DNA from: Pseudomonadota bacterium
Lineage (GTDB): Bacteria > Pseudomonadota > Alphaproteobacteria > Paracaedibacterales > JAKBAR01
DNA: 34,261 bases
Direction: 5' to 3'
Assembly (NCBI GenBank): GCA_021808925.1
Contig: JAKBAR010000011.1
Span: 1 to 34,261, forward strand
Shown in pieces: positions 1-7,675 of this stretch (position 1 is the first letter of the stretch; each line of letters opens with the position of its first letter). The notes beneath the pieces are model-generated. The model made no database searches. It saw nothing but the letters and a program-made list of their open reading frames with translations, and was not told where the DNA came from. The position numbers were made by a program, and so were the translations under genes.

Positions 1-573
1 TTCCGATCTCATGTTGAAAACCCTACGGAGAGTGAGCTTTTTGAAAAATTCCCTAAATTTTTAGCACGTCACGAGGCAGTTGTTTTCTTTTGTGATTATA
101 TGCGCATGATAACGATGGGTGCTGAAAACCCCCATCAAATGGAAGATTTAATGAATGAAGAAATCGGTGTGCATCATCACGAGCGAGAGCAAGTTGTTAC
201 AGCTATTCAGACGATGGCGGATGGTACGCCTGCTCTTGGTATTGTGGCGGCTGTTTTAGGTGTGATCAAGACGATGGGGCATATTAATTCACCTCCAGAG
301 GTCTTAGGTCACTATATTGGGGGCGCACTTGTTGGAACTTTCTCTGGTGTTTTGATTGCCTATGGTTTTGTAGGGCCTATGGCATCGAGTCTTAAATCTA
401 TTTACGATGAAGAAGTCAAATATTATGAGTGTATGAAAGCAGGGATTCTTGCCTATATGAATGGTTATGCGCCAGCTGTAGCAATTGAGTTTGCCAGAAA
501 ATCCATTGATCCTCAAAATCGTCCTACGTTTTATGAATTGGAAGAGGCTATTAATAACCTCAGTTCAGGATAA
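1..573 (+). CDS. motA: Flagellar motor stator protein MotA, 3' part
   Basis: The reading frame is open from the first base of the window, so the 5' end lies outside; about 190 C-terminal residues are present. MotA forms the inner-membrane proton channel of the flagellar stator together with MotB. The visible part has the cytoplasmic region (RSHVENP..., then GAENPHQMEDLMNEEI) and the last two transmembrane helices (around TPALGIVAAVLGVIKTMG and IGGALVGTFSGVLIAYGFVG). It ends with the usual cytoplasmic tail containing ARKSIDP and RPTFYELEEAI. The stop is 6 nt before the motB start, so the two are clearly one operon. Nothing looks broken. The identification is secure because of the motifs and the motB neighbour. 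Confidence 0.96.
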   Translation, partial: FRSHVENPTESELFEKFPKFLARHEAVVFFCDYMRMITMGAENPHQMEDLMNEEIGVHHHEREQVVTAIQTMADGTPALGIVAAVLGVIKTMGHINSPPEVLGHYIGGALVGTFSGVLIAYGFVGPMASSLKSIYDEEVKYYECMKAGILAYMNGYAPAVAIEFARKSIDPQNRPTFYELEEAINNLSSG

Positions 574-579
574 AATCAC

Positions 580-1539
580 ATGTCTGATGAGCGCCCTATT
601 ATTATTAAAAAAATCAAAAAAGGTGCCCATGGTGGGCATCATGGTGGGGCGTGGAAAATTGCTTATGCTGACTTTGTCACGGCAATGATGGCATTTTTTC
701 TTTTAATGTGGCTTTTAAATGCAACGGATGAGGAGCAAAAGCGAGGCATTGCCAATTACTTTGATCCCGTGACGATTGGTGAACGTGCAGGTGGCGGTGA
801 AGGTGTTATGATGGGCGACTCGATCACAAGTAAAGAGCAATCTGCTCAGTCTTCGATGAGCACACTTTCGATTAAAGAGTCAAAACCCCAGGAAAAAGGT
901 GTCGGTGGAGAACAAGAAACACGTGCTCAGTCCAGAGAAGAAACGGATGAGGAGGCAGCAGCACATACGGCGGATAAAATCGCCGCGGAGGAAGCGAGTT
1001 TTAAGTCAATTAAAAAAGACATAGAGTCAGCTCTTAAAAATGATCCAAGTCTTAAAGAATGGTTAAAAAACCTTCTCATTGAGGAAACTCCAGAGGGGCT
1101 GCGCATTCAAATCATTGACCAACATAAAAAATCGATGTTTCCTGTAGGCAGCAGTCAAATGTACGACTACACGAAAAGGCTTCTCATACGTGTGGCTGAA
1201 ATTATTCAAAAAGTACCCAATAAAATTTCTATTTCGGGACACACCGATGCTACGCCTTATAATGCAAAAAATTATACTAACTGGGAGCTTTCCTCTGATC
1301 GTGCCAATGCCAGTCGGCGTGTTCTTGTGGATAATGGGGTTGATAGTAACCGTATTGTTTCCGTTGTAGGAAGAGCAGATAGGGAGCCTTTTATTAAAGA
1401 AAATCCGTTTGCGCCAGAAAATCGCCGTATTAGCATTATGCTCTTGCGTCAAACACCACTGCCTCCTCCATCCAAAGCGCCCTCAAAGGGGGAGGCTTCA
1501 AAGGAAGTTTCAGCCGCCAATCAACCCAAAAAAGGCTAA
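580..1539 (+). CDS. motB: Flagellar motor stator protein MotB
   Basis: MotB anchors the stator to peptidoglycan and carries the proton-binding aspartate. A basic N-terminus (KKIKKGAHGGHHGGAWKIAY) leads into one transmembrane helix with D31 in YADFVTAMMAFF, the expected proton-carrying residue. An acidic, Glu-rich linker follows at about residues 80-150. The C-terminal OmpA-like peptidoglycan-binding domain covers about residues 175-295, with SGHTDATPY, SSDRANASRR and PENRRISIMLL. The 319-residue length fits the family. The ATG is 6 nt after the motA stop, so translation is probably coupled. The last codons are followed directly by a likely terminator hairpin. Confidence 0.97.
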   Translation: MSDERPIIIKKIKKGAHGGHHGGAWKIAYADFVTAMMAFFLLMWLLNATDEEQKRGIANYFDPVTIGERAGGGEGVMMGDSITSKEQSAQSSMSTLSIKESKPQEKGVGGEQETRAQSREETDEEAAAHTADKIAAEEASFKSIKKDIESALKNDPSLKEWLKNLLIEETPEGLRIQIIDQHKKSMFPVGSSQMYDYTKRLLIRVAEIIQKVPNKISISGHTDATPYNAKNYTNWELSSDRANASRRVLVDNGVDSNRIVSVVGRADREPFIKENPFAPENRRISIMLLRQTPLPPPSKAPSKGEASKEVSAANQPKKG

Positions 1540-1559
1540 GGATCTTAAGCGATTTTTTT
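1535..1559 (+). terminator. Probable rho-independent terminator after motAB
   Basis: GCTAAG (1535-1540), a three-base loop and CTTAAGC (1544-1550, one bulged A) form a short stem. It is followed within two bases by a run of seven T (1553-1559). The stem includes the motB stop codon. The stem is short, so the call is moderate; it lies between the convergent motB and rnr genes, where a terminator is expected. Confidence 0.5.
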
Positions 1560-1581
1560 GCGAACATCACCATCCTATGTT

Positions 1582-3789
1582 TTATAAGAATTTGCGTTTT
1601 TTCTTATCTTTTTGTAAAGATTTTTTGCTGTTCTGCGAAGGATTTTTGTCCTTTTTCTTAGTCGCTTGTTGATCCAAAACAACCTCGGCGATAACCTGAC
1701 ATGTTATCGCATTAGCCTCTAAAAGGCGCACTTTCAAAGACATCCCCAATTGAAAGCTTAAATGACCAACGCGCAAAATATGAAGCGCTTGATCAAAATA
1801 CGAAGACACACGTTGCGTAAGATTAAAAAGAACACGTTTAGGCACAAAGGCCTCAGCATGAAGATCACTAAGTTCAATAAATAAACCAGATTGATTCACG
1901 CCCACAATCACAGCATCAAATGTATCTCCAACACATTTTTCAAGATACGCTGCGAGAAATCTTTCATCGGCTTCCCTTTCTGCACTGGCTGCTTGGCGTT
2001 CTGTTTGAGAAATATGATCAGCAATACTTTGAAGTCCCTCGGTAGACTTAGTGCCTCCCTCCCCAAGGTCAAAAAGATGCACAAGCAAACGATGAACAAT
2101 TAAATCTGCATACCGGCGAATAGGCGAGGTAAAATGCGCATAATCCGTTAGGCCAAGGCCATAGTGCCCTTGATTCATCGGGCTATATTGAGCTTGTGCT
2201 TGACAGCGCAGCACAAGGTCATTAATGAGTCCATCGTAGGGTCCGCCCTTCACGGCTTCTAAAAGTCTATTAAAATCATGGGGTGTAGGCGTGTCAGATT
2301 TAAGAGCAGGAAGCCCAAGTGCTTTTGAAAAAATTTTAAGATTTTGGACCTTGATAGTGTCTGGAGCTGGGTGAATCCGGTACATGCACGGATAATCACG
2401 GTTGCCCAAGGTTTTTGCAACGGCTACGTTTGCAAGGACCATCATCTCTTCAATTAACTGATAACTGATGAGATTTTTGCGCACCTCTACTTTTTGCACA
2501 TGATTATCTTTATCAAAAAAAATCTCATGTTCCTTGGTATGGATATCTAAGCTGCCTCGTTCATCACGCGCTTGGCGCAAAATTTTATACGCATTTAAAA
2601 GAGGTAAAATCGTACTATGATAAACGGGCTCAACCTTTTGATTCACCTTGCCGTGAATCGCTTTTTCTACATCATCATAGGTGAGTCGTGCTTTAGAACA
2701 CATTAATGCACGTTTGATATGCACATGTTTAAGCTTACCGTTTTTTGTGATGATCATATCGGCTGCAAGACAAGCTCTGTCGACGTGAGGACGTAGCGAA
2801 CAGAGATCATTACTCAGGCACTCTGGCAGCATGGGCAAGACATAATCAGGAAAATACACAGAGTTGCCGCGATCTCTTGCTTTTTGATCAAGAATACTGC
2901 CCTCGCGCACATAATAGGAGACATCTGCAATCGCCACAACAATGCGGTAGCCTCCAGGATTACGGGGGTCTGGATCCGGTTCTGCCCACACGGCATCATC
3001 AAAATCTTTAGCATCGCTACCATCAATTGTCACAAGATCAAGGGAGCGGAGGTCATCCCGTTTGCCAAGTTCTGGAATTTTAAAATTCTTACAAAAGGCC
3101 TCTTCTTCCTCTGTAATCAACTTCCACACACCCTGGTTAAAGGCGGCGACTTTGCTATAGGATTTGGGAGATGTTATAAGACCAATTTCCTCCTTGATAA
3201 GAGCCGCACCCTCTTTTTCCTCAAAGACAACAACCATCTGATCCGGCAGAGAAGCTGTACACGGAATGGGGGTAAAATCTTTTTTACGGTGAATAGGAAA
3301 AATCATTTTTGTTTTTGCATCAAAAAAACCAAGGAGCTGCGTCTCGTCACGAAGAAGACGAATATAGTCACCCATCCATAGTTTTTTTTGCCGCGCCCCT
3401 AATTTTACAACAACCGTTTGATCTGTACTTATTGTATCGGGTACGCGCTCAATAAAGATATCTTTTCCTTGATAGTTCCCAAGAGCAGAAAGATAAATAT
3501 TACCTGTGTCACTGAGAATTTCTTTGATGCGTACGTGTACAAACATACCTTTTTGCAAAGGACTTGCAGATAGACTCGCTCTTGGTTTTTTTTGGGTTTT
3601 TTCTGAGAAAAATGCGTCGTGGTCGTCTTTTTTTCTTTTTTTAAATTTTTTCTTATAAAATTCAGCCTTTGAGAGGCCACTTTCCTCTTGCTCTTTAGCA
3701 AGGCCTTTAAAGGGTTTTTTAGGCGCTTTTTTATGAAGATGCTGATCTTTTCCGTGAGACGATTTATTCTTAGAGATTAGGGTTTTCAT
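1582..3789 (-). CDS. rnr: Ribonuclease R (RNB-family 3'-5' exoribonuclease)
   Basis: Processive, Mg-dependent 3'-5' exoribonuclease that degrades structured RNA in the cytoplasm. The RNB catalytic domain starts near residue 245 and holds the metal-binding cluster DGSDAKDFDDAVW (D256, D262, D264, D265). Further RNB motifs include GNSVYFPDYVLPMLP and HFTSPIRRYADLIVHRLL. Cold-shock/OB folds lie at about residues 80-225 and an S1 domain at about 640-710 (FDAVIVGVNQSGLFIEL). The 735-residue length is normal. Both ends are unusually basic: about 55 N-terminal residues rich in Lys where an HTH-like region is often found, and a Lys-rich C-terminal tail. The start ATG at 3789 is the first in frame. 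It is transcribed divergently from purC. Confidence 0.95.
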   Translation of the reverse strand: MKTLISKNKSSHGKDQHLHKKAPKKPFKGLAKEQEESGLSKAEFYKKKFKKRKKDDHDAFFSEKTQKKPRASLSASPLQKGMFVHVRIKEILSDTGNIYLSALGNYQGKDIFIERVPDTISTDQTVVVKLGARQKKLWMGDYIRLLRDETQLLGFFDAKTKMIFPIHRKKDFTPIPCTASLPDQMVVVFEEKEGAALIKEEIGLITSPKSYSKVAAFNQGVWKLITEEEEAFCKNFKIPELGKRDDLRSLDLVTIDGSDAKDFDDAVWAEPDPDPRNPGGYRIVVAIADVSYYVREGSILDQKARDRGNSVYFPDYVLPMLPECLSNDLCSLRPHVDRACLAADMIITKNGKLKHVHIKRALMCSKARLTYDDVEKAIHGKVNQKVEPVYHSTILPLLNAYKILRQARDERGSLDIHTKEHEIFFDKDNHVQKVEVRKNLISYQLIEEMMVLANVAVAKTLGNRDYPCMYRIHPAPDTIKVQNLKIFSKALGLPALKSDTPTPHDFNRLLEAVKGGPYDGLINDLVLRCQAQAQYSPMNQGHYGLGLTDYAHFTSPIRRYADLIVHRLLVHLFDLGEGGTKSTEGLQSIADHISQTERQAASAEREADERFLAAYLEKCVGDTFDAVIVGVNQSGLFIELSDLHAEAFVPKRVLFNLTQRVSSYFDQALHILRVGHLSFQLGMSLKVRLLEANAITCQVIAEVVLDQQATKKKDKNPSQNSKKSLQKDKKKRKFL

Positions 3790-3942
3790 GGGAATCTATT
3801 ATGCGCATCAAAAGCCTGTCATTTTATAAAGTTTAACACAAATGCTTTGATGAAACGAGGTTTAACGTCGTAGATAACGGCTTTTCCTTGAATTGACACG
3901 CCATCGATGTTATATACATAATGAGCGTGAAGAGGGGGCACT

Positions 3943-4734
3943 ATGTCAATTACATTTTCCACACGGACATCGACCGATTTATCGGCACAACGCAAAAAAC
4001 AAGTGTATGAAGGAAAACGTAAAGTCCTTTTCGAGAGCCAAGATCCTGGGGCGTATATTTGCCATTTCACGGACGTCGTTCATCCAGATCTTCCGATTGT
4101 TTCCGGAAAAGGGGTTATTAATAATCGTATCTCCGAGCTTTTTTTCGCCCGCTTAAATCAGCTCAACATTCCAACGCATTTTATACGTCGCCTGAACATG
4201 CGCGAGCAACTGATTAGAGCTACTGATCCTTTTCCTTTTAAAATTAAAATGCATACCCTTGCGAACAACGATCTTAGCGAGCGTTTTTGTCTAGAAAAAG
4301 GAACACCACTGCCGCGAACCCTTTTCGAATATTTTATGAAATCTTCGTCGAATCCTTTGATGAGCCGTGAGCATATCATGACGTTTGGATGGAGCAACGA
4401 GATAGAGCTGGACGATATGACGGAAATTGCAAGGCGCGTTCATGATTTTCTCTATGGCTATTTTATGGCAGTAGGCCTACGGCTTGTGAATTTTACACTC
4501 GAATTTGGTCGCCTCTATAGCGGTGAATTTATGGAACAGTCTGAGCTTCTTATGATTGATGAGCTGAGCCCGGATACAATCGAGCTTCAAGATGTCGCAA
4601 CGGGAGATTTTCTTTCACTCAATATGGTTGAAACAGATCTTGCAACAGTCGCCGCCACCTATCAGCATATTGCAGAGCGCTTGAAAGTGCTGCATGCTGT
4701 GAATTCGTCAAGCACTCCTTTGAGTGTGGGTTAG
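3943..4734 (+). CDS. purC: PurC-family protein (SAICAR synthase-like), divergent
   Basis: PurC joins aspartate to CAIR with ATP in purine synthesis. The family match is clear: VYEGKRKVLFES at residues 21-32, SGKGVINNRISELFF at 54-68, RRLNMREQL at 82-90, GTPLPR at 120-125, FGW at 148-150, GLRLVNFTLEFGRLY at 178-192 and DELSPD at 206-211. The 263-residue length is normal. Substrate-site motifs deviate from what I recall of the family. The usual VRN-x-AAGS loop reads MHTLANND (103-110), and the Arg of SPD-xx-RLWD is replaced by Glu214. An AG-rich RBS precedes the ATG. It is followed by bolA and grxD, with no purS, purQ or purL. It may be a PurC with altered or lost activity. Fold assignment is sure; function is not. 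Confidence 0.85.
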   Translation: MSITFSTRTSTDLSAQRKKQVYEGKRKVLFESQDPGAYICHFTDVVHPDLPIVSGKGVINNRISELFFARLNQLNIPTHFIRRLNMREQLIRATDPFPFKIKMHTLANNDLSERFCLEKGTPLPRTLFEYFMKSSSNPLMSREHIMTFGWSNEIELDDMTEIARRVHDFLYGYFMAVGLRLVNFTLEFGRLYSGEFMEQSELLMIDELSPDTIELQDVATGDFLSLNMVETDLATVAATYQHIAERLKVLHAVNSSSTPLSVG

Positions 4735-4745
4735 TAAAGGTATTT

Positions 4746-4991
4746 ATGGCGATCCCTGCAACGCAATTAGAGAAAATGATTAAAACTGCTTTTCCAACGG
4801 CAGTAGTTGAAATTAAAGCGCTTGTTGATGACAATGATCATTTTCACGTGACGATTAAAGCAAAAGAGTTTGAGGGGAAATCACGCCTTCAACAGCATCA
4901 AATGGTGTATGAAGCCCTTGGGGCTACGATGAAGGCAGATTTGCACGCTCTTTCAATCAAAACAGAAGTGCTTAAAAATAATTCAGACTAA
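4746..4991 (+). CDS. bolA: BolA-family protein
   Basis: Small (81 aa) BolA-like protein. BolA proteins pair with CGFS-type monothiol glutaredoxins to bind or traffic [2Fe-2S] clusters. The class II KH-like fold is recognisable: an N-terminal helix (QLEKMIKTAFP), a strand, then DDNDHFHVTIKAKEFEGKSRLQQHQMVY with the conserved HFHV segment, and a C-terminal ALGATMKADLHALSI. A conserved nucleophile Cys is absent, as in many BolA proteins. It starts 11 nt after purC, and the gene for its usual partner grxD begins 17 nt downstream. The pairing itself is strong support for the role. Confidence 0.93.
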   Translation: MAIPATQLEKMIKTAFPTAVVEIKALVDDNDHFHVTIKAKEFEGKSRLQQHQMVYEALGATMKADLHALSIKTEVLKNNSD

Positions 4992-5008
4992 CGATGTGGA
5001 GTAATAAA

Positions 5009-5332
5009 ATGACGATTCATGCAGCCATTGATGAACTTGTGAAAAATAATGACGTTGTGCTTTTTATGAAGGGCACGGCGCAACTGCCACAATGTGGTTT
5101 CTCCTCTGTGGTTGTTCAAGTTCTTGGCAAACTTGGTGTTTCTTTTAAGGATATTAATGTCCTTGAGAGTCCCGAAATTCGCCAAGGCATTAAGGATTAT
5201 ACGAACTGGCCCACGATCCCTCAACTTTATATCAAAGGTGAGTTTATTGGTGGGTGTGATATTGTGCGCGAAATGTACCAAGCGGGTGAGCTTCAAGAAC
5301 TCCTTCAAAAACATGCCCTTATGGCTGCGTAA
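5009..5332 (+). CDS. grxD: Monothiol glutaredoxin, Grx4/GrxD type
   Basis: CGFS-type monothiol glutaredoxin (107 aa) that carries or transfers a glutathione-bound [2Fe-2S] cluster, usually with BolA. It shows the diagnostic block VVLFMKGTAQLPQCGFSSVV with the CGFS active site. Later blocks are NWPTIPQLYIKGEFIGGCDI and REMYQAGEL, which form the glutathione-binding surface. I chose the ATG at 5009 because GGAG at 4998-5001 sits 7 nt before it and the protein then begins as in other Grx4 proteins. An in-frame ATG at 4994 would add five residues but has no RBS. It forms an operon with bolA. Confidence 0.95.
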   Translation: MTIHAAIDELVKNNDVVLFMKGTAQLPQCGFSSVVVQVLGKLGVSFKDINVLESPEIRQGIKDYTNWPTIPQLYIKGEFIGGCDIVREMYQAGELQELLQKHALMAA

Positions 5333-5381
5333 GAGTGTGATACACCCTACCGTAAGTCGTAAGGATTTTTAGGAAACAGTC

Positions 5382-5990
5382 ATGACGATTATTGCTGTGG
5401 ATCAGGGATATCATTTTTGTGCTTTGGCGCTTAAAAGTAAAAACAAAGTCTTTAAGCGTACTCTTACACTCGATACAAAAAAACTCACAAGCACGCTTAC
5501 CGGAACGTTTGTTCAAGAGCTGCAGCAGTTGTGCAGTGAGGCAGACATTGCACTGGGTGATATGCGTTTCATTGCAGCCACGGTAGGACCTTCTTCTTTT
5601 ACAGGGTTGCGCGTGACCCTTGCTGCCCTTCAAGGCATTGCTTTTGGTAATCAAGCCAAGGTTTTTGCTTGTACACGTCTTGCTCTTCAGGCCTTTAAAG
5701 CTTTTCAAAACACTCCAGAAATGACGCACTATACGAGCTTTTTAAGCAATCAACGGGGAGCTTTTTTTTCTCAGGAGTTTAGCCAACAAAATAGTCTCGT
5801 CAAAGAAATTTCACCCGTCTCCTTAGTGTCTTTTGCGGACTATCCTCAAAAAAACTATGACGAAGATACGGATACGGCCTCTGACCTTATAGCTTTTGCA
5901 GAAAAAATAAGTGAAAATGCTTGGGGAGATTATACAAACCTTGTGCCCTTTTATGGCCACGATCCAGTTTTTAAGAGGAAAGGTGATTAA
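5382..5990 (+). CDS. tsaB: TsaB, tRNA threonylcarbamoyladenosine biosynthesis protein
   Basis: TsaB (YeaZ) is the non-catalytic scaffold that works with TsaD and TsaE to add threonylcarbamoyl to A37 of ANN-decoding tRNAs. The ASKHA-type N-terminus reads MTIIAVDQGYHFCALALKS. The family hallmark GPSSFTGLRVTLAALQGIAF is at about residues 69-88. The C-terminal half is short and poorly conserved, which is typical of TsaB; 202 residues is slightly short. An AGGAA-like RBS precedes the ATG. It lies 49 nt after grxD on the same strand and may share its transcript. It ends facing the convergent gene at 6021-6563. Confidence 0.88.
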   Translation: MTIIAVDQGYHFCALALKSKNKVFKRTLTLDTKKLTSTLTGTFVQELQQLCSEADIALGDMRFIAATVGPSSFTGLRVTLAALQGIAFGNQAKVFACTRLALQAFKAFQNTPEMTHYTSFLSNQRGAFFSQEFSQQNSLVKEISPVSLVSFADYPQKNYDEDTDTASDLIAFAEKISENAWGDYTNLVPFYGHDPVFKRKGD

Positions 5991-6020
5991 ATATCATCCT
6001 CTCCTCTCAAGATTAAAAAA

Positions 6021-6563
6021 TTATTTTTTCTCGCCAGGAAGTGCTCTCTCTAAAAACACCTCAAAGGGTTTGAGATTTTCATCACTCAGACCAAAGGTTT
6101 CCTTCAGTGCTGTGATAAGTTTTTTAGTCTCATCCTTTGCATTTTCTTTTGAGAGATTGAGATTGGCTTGAATAGCTCCCGTTTTGGGCCATGGTGTTTT
6201 ATTTTCAACATCCTTTGCATTAAAAGATGATGAAACAACGGCCGCAGGGTTACTGAGGCGTTTATAAAAATCTTGAATAAGTTTTTCTAAGGTTTCATTA
6301 TTCTCTGGGAATTTACTTATATTAATATAAGCGGTAAGAGTCGTTTTAGGGTTTTCGCACCCTGTTTGAAGGATGTCCATGTTCATTCCGTCAACACCAT
6401 AAGGACCACTTGCCGGAAATGATGTTTTTTCATCGGATTGCTGGCGACAAGATTCAACATCCGTGATGCGTTCTTCTCCTGCGGGTGTTGTAATGACCTG
6501 CGTATGTGTTTCGGCAAAGGCGAGTGTTGTGAAGGTGCTTATAAAAAAAATAGGCTTTAACAT
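6021..6563 (-). CDS. Hypothetical exported protein, 180 aa
   Basis: I do not recognise this family. The N-terminus MLKPIFFISTFTTLAFA is a good Sec signal peptide, with likely cleavage after A17. The mature part has two cysteines (C39 and C69) that could form a disulfide, then a mixed region rich in Lys, Glu and Asn with no membrane segment. It is therefore probably periplasmic or secreted. The start has a good RBS (AAGGAA 7 nt upstream). It lies 72 nt downstream of tmk on the same strand, so it may be co-transcribed or have its own promoter. Codon use looks like its neighbours and the frame is clean, so it is probably a real gene. Confidence 0.7.
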   Translation of the reverse strand: MLKPIFFISTFTTLAFAETHTQVITTPAGEERITDVESCRQQSDEKTSFPASGPYGVDGMNMDILQTGCENPKTTLTAYINISKFPENNETLEKLIQDFYKRLSNPAAVVSSSFNAKDVENKTPWPKTGAIQANLNLSKENAKDETKKLITALKETFGLSDENLKPFEVFLERALPGEKK

Positions 6564-6635
6564 GAATCATTCCTTTTTTACATTGATTGACACATTAAGG
6601 TTAGCATTTATTTTTTAACTTTCAAGCCCTCTTAT

Positions 6636-7223
6636 TTAAAAAAAATATGTCTTAAGCGTTTCTTGGATCTTTTTTTCTTCCATGGATGCGTCAACTACAA
6701 CACAGCGCTTCGGTGCATTTTTTGCAATTGTTAAAAAACCTGCACGCACTTTTTCATGAAAATTAAGATCGCGGTCATCAATATGATTATTATGACTGCG
6801 TAACGCAAGACGCGCTCTTGCAATCAGAGGATCAAGATCAAAAATAAAGGTAAGATCCGGCACTCGAGTAACCGCATAATGTTGAAGTGTTTTTAAAAAC
6901 TCTAAGGACAAACCCAACCCATAGCCCTGATAGACCATTGTGGAATCCATAAAGCGATCACATAACACAATTTTTCCCTCATTTAACGCGGGTTCTATCA
7001 CTTTTTTGCAATGTTCATAACGGCTTGCATTAAAAAGAAAAGCTTCTGTGATAGGCTCCCATGTGTGTTCCAAAAGAAGAGAGCGAATGCGCTCGCAATT
7101 TTCGTCTCCCCCCGGTTCTCGTGTTAAAACAACTGATTTTCCTTTTTCTTCTAAATATTTTTTAAGCAAGTGGATCTGTGTTGTTTTCCCTGTTGCCTCA
7201 CCACCTTCAAAGGTAATAAACAT
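6636..7223 (-). CDS. tmk: Thymidylate kinase
   Basis: dTMP kinase (195 aa) phosphorylates dTMP to dTDP in the cytoplasm, an essential step for DNA synthesis. It begins MFITFEGGEATGKTTQ with the P-loop GGEATGKTT. It also has the TREPGG motif and the DR motif CDRFMDSTMVYQGYG. A LID-like segment with ALRSHNNHIDDRDLNFHEKV sits near residues 138-157. The length is a little short but complete. An AGAGGAAG RBS precedes the ATG. It is the last gene of the tight dacA > glycosidase > VOC > tmk series, 15 nt after the VOC gene. In many alphaproteobacteria tmk follows dacC and precedes holB; no holB follows here. Confidence 0.95.
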   Translation of the reverse strand: MFITFEGGEATGKTTQIHLLKKYLEEKGKSVVLTREPGGDENCERIRSLLLEHTWEPITEAFLFNASRYEHCKKVIEPALNEGKIVLCDRFMDSTMVYQGYGLGLSLEFLKTLQHYAVTRVPDLTFIFDLDPLIARARLALRSHNNHIDDRDLNFHEKVRAGFLTIAKNAPKRCVVVDASMEEKKIQETLKTYFF

Positions 7224-7238
7224 GAATGCTTCCTCTTC

Positions 7239-7658
7239 TTATGCGTGATGATCTTGAGGGCCTGGCCAGAAAAAAGGATTAAACGCAATTTCCCACACAT
7301 GATCATCAAGATCAGAAAAATAACCAGAAAAACCACCCCACTCTGTTTTTTGAGGGACCTTAAGGCACTGAGCCCCCGCCTGCTTTGCCGCGTCAAAAAG
7401 CGCTAACACTTCCTCCTCATTTCCAACATTATGGGAAAAAGTGACACCTCTAAAACCACTCCCTTTTGGATCAATCGTTGCATCAGCCGCAAGTAAATCC
7501 CAGGGATAAAGCGCAAGCCAGGTGCTACTCAGTGTGAAAAAAGTGATATCGCCCTCTGCCATTTTTAATTGTGGAAAACCAAGGCCTTGTGCGTAAAAAT
7601 CCGTAGCACGCCTAAGGTTTTTAGTCCCCAGTGTGATCATGCTGATCCGTGGCTGCAT
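7239..7658 (-). CDS. VOC-superfamily (glyoxalase/bleomycin-resistance-like) protein
   Basis: Small single-unit VOC protein (139 aa). The first beta-alpha-beta-beta-beta module reads ISMITLGTKNLRRATDFYAQ followed by GLGFPQL. The second begins at about residue 70 with FRGVTFSHNVGN and ends SGYFSDLDDHVWEIAFNP. The C-terminal DDHVWEIAFNP resembles the D-x-W-E-hydrophobic motif that supplies a metal-binding Glu in this superfamily. Substrate cannot be told from sequence; relatives range from lyases to antibiotic-binding proteins. It sits in a tight operon between the phosphodiester glycosidase (17 nt upstream) and tmk (15 nt downstream). Confidence 0.85.
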   Translation of the reverse strand: MQPRISMITLGTKNLRRATDFYAQGLGFPQLKMAEGDITFFTLSSTWLALYPWDLLAADATIDPKGSGFRGVTFSHNVGNEEEVLALFDAAKQAGAQCLKVPQKTEWGGFSGYFSDLDDHVWEIAFNPFFWPGPQDHHA

Positions 7659-7675
7659 AAAATATCTCCCCCCTT

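Noticed and set aside
2884-3381. Long open frame on the plus strand opposite rnr
   Set aside because: It lies wholly within the well-supported RNase R gene on the other strand, has no RBS I can support, and its translation resembles no protein family.
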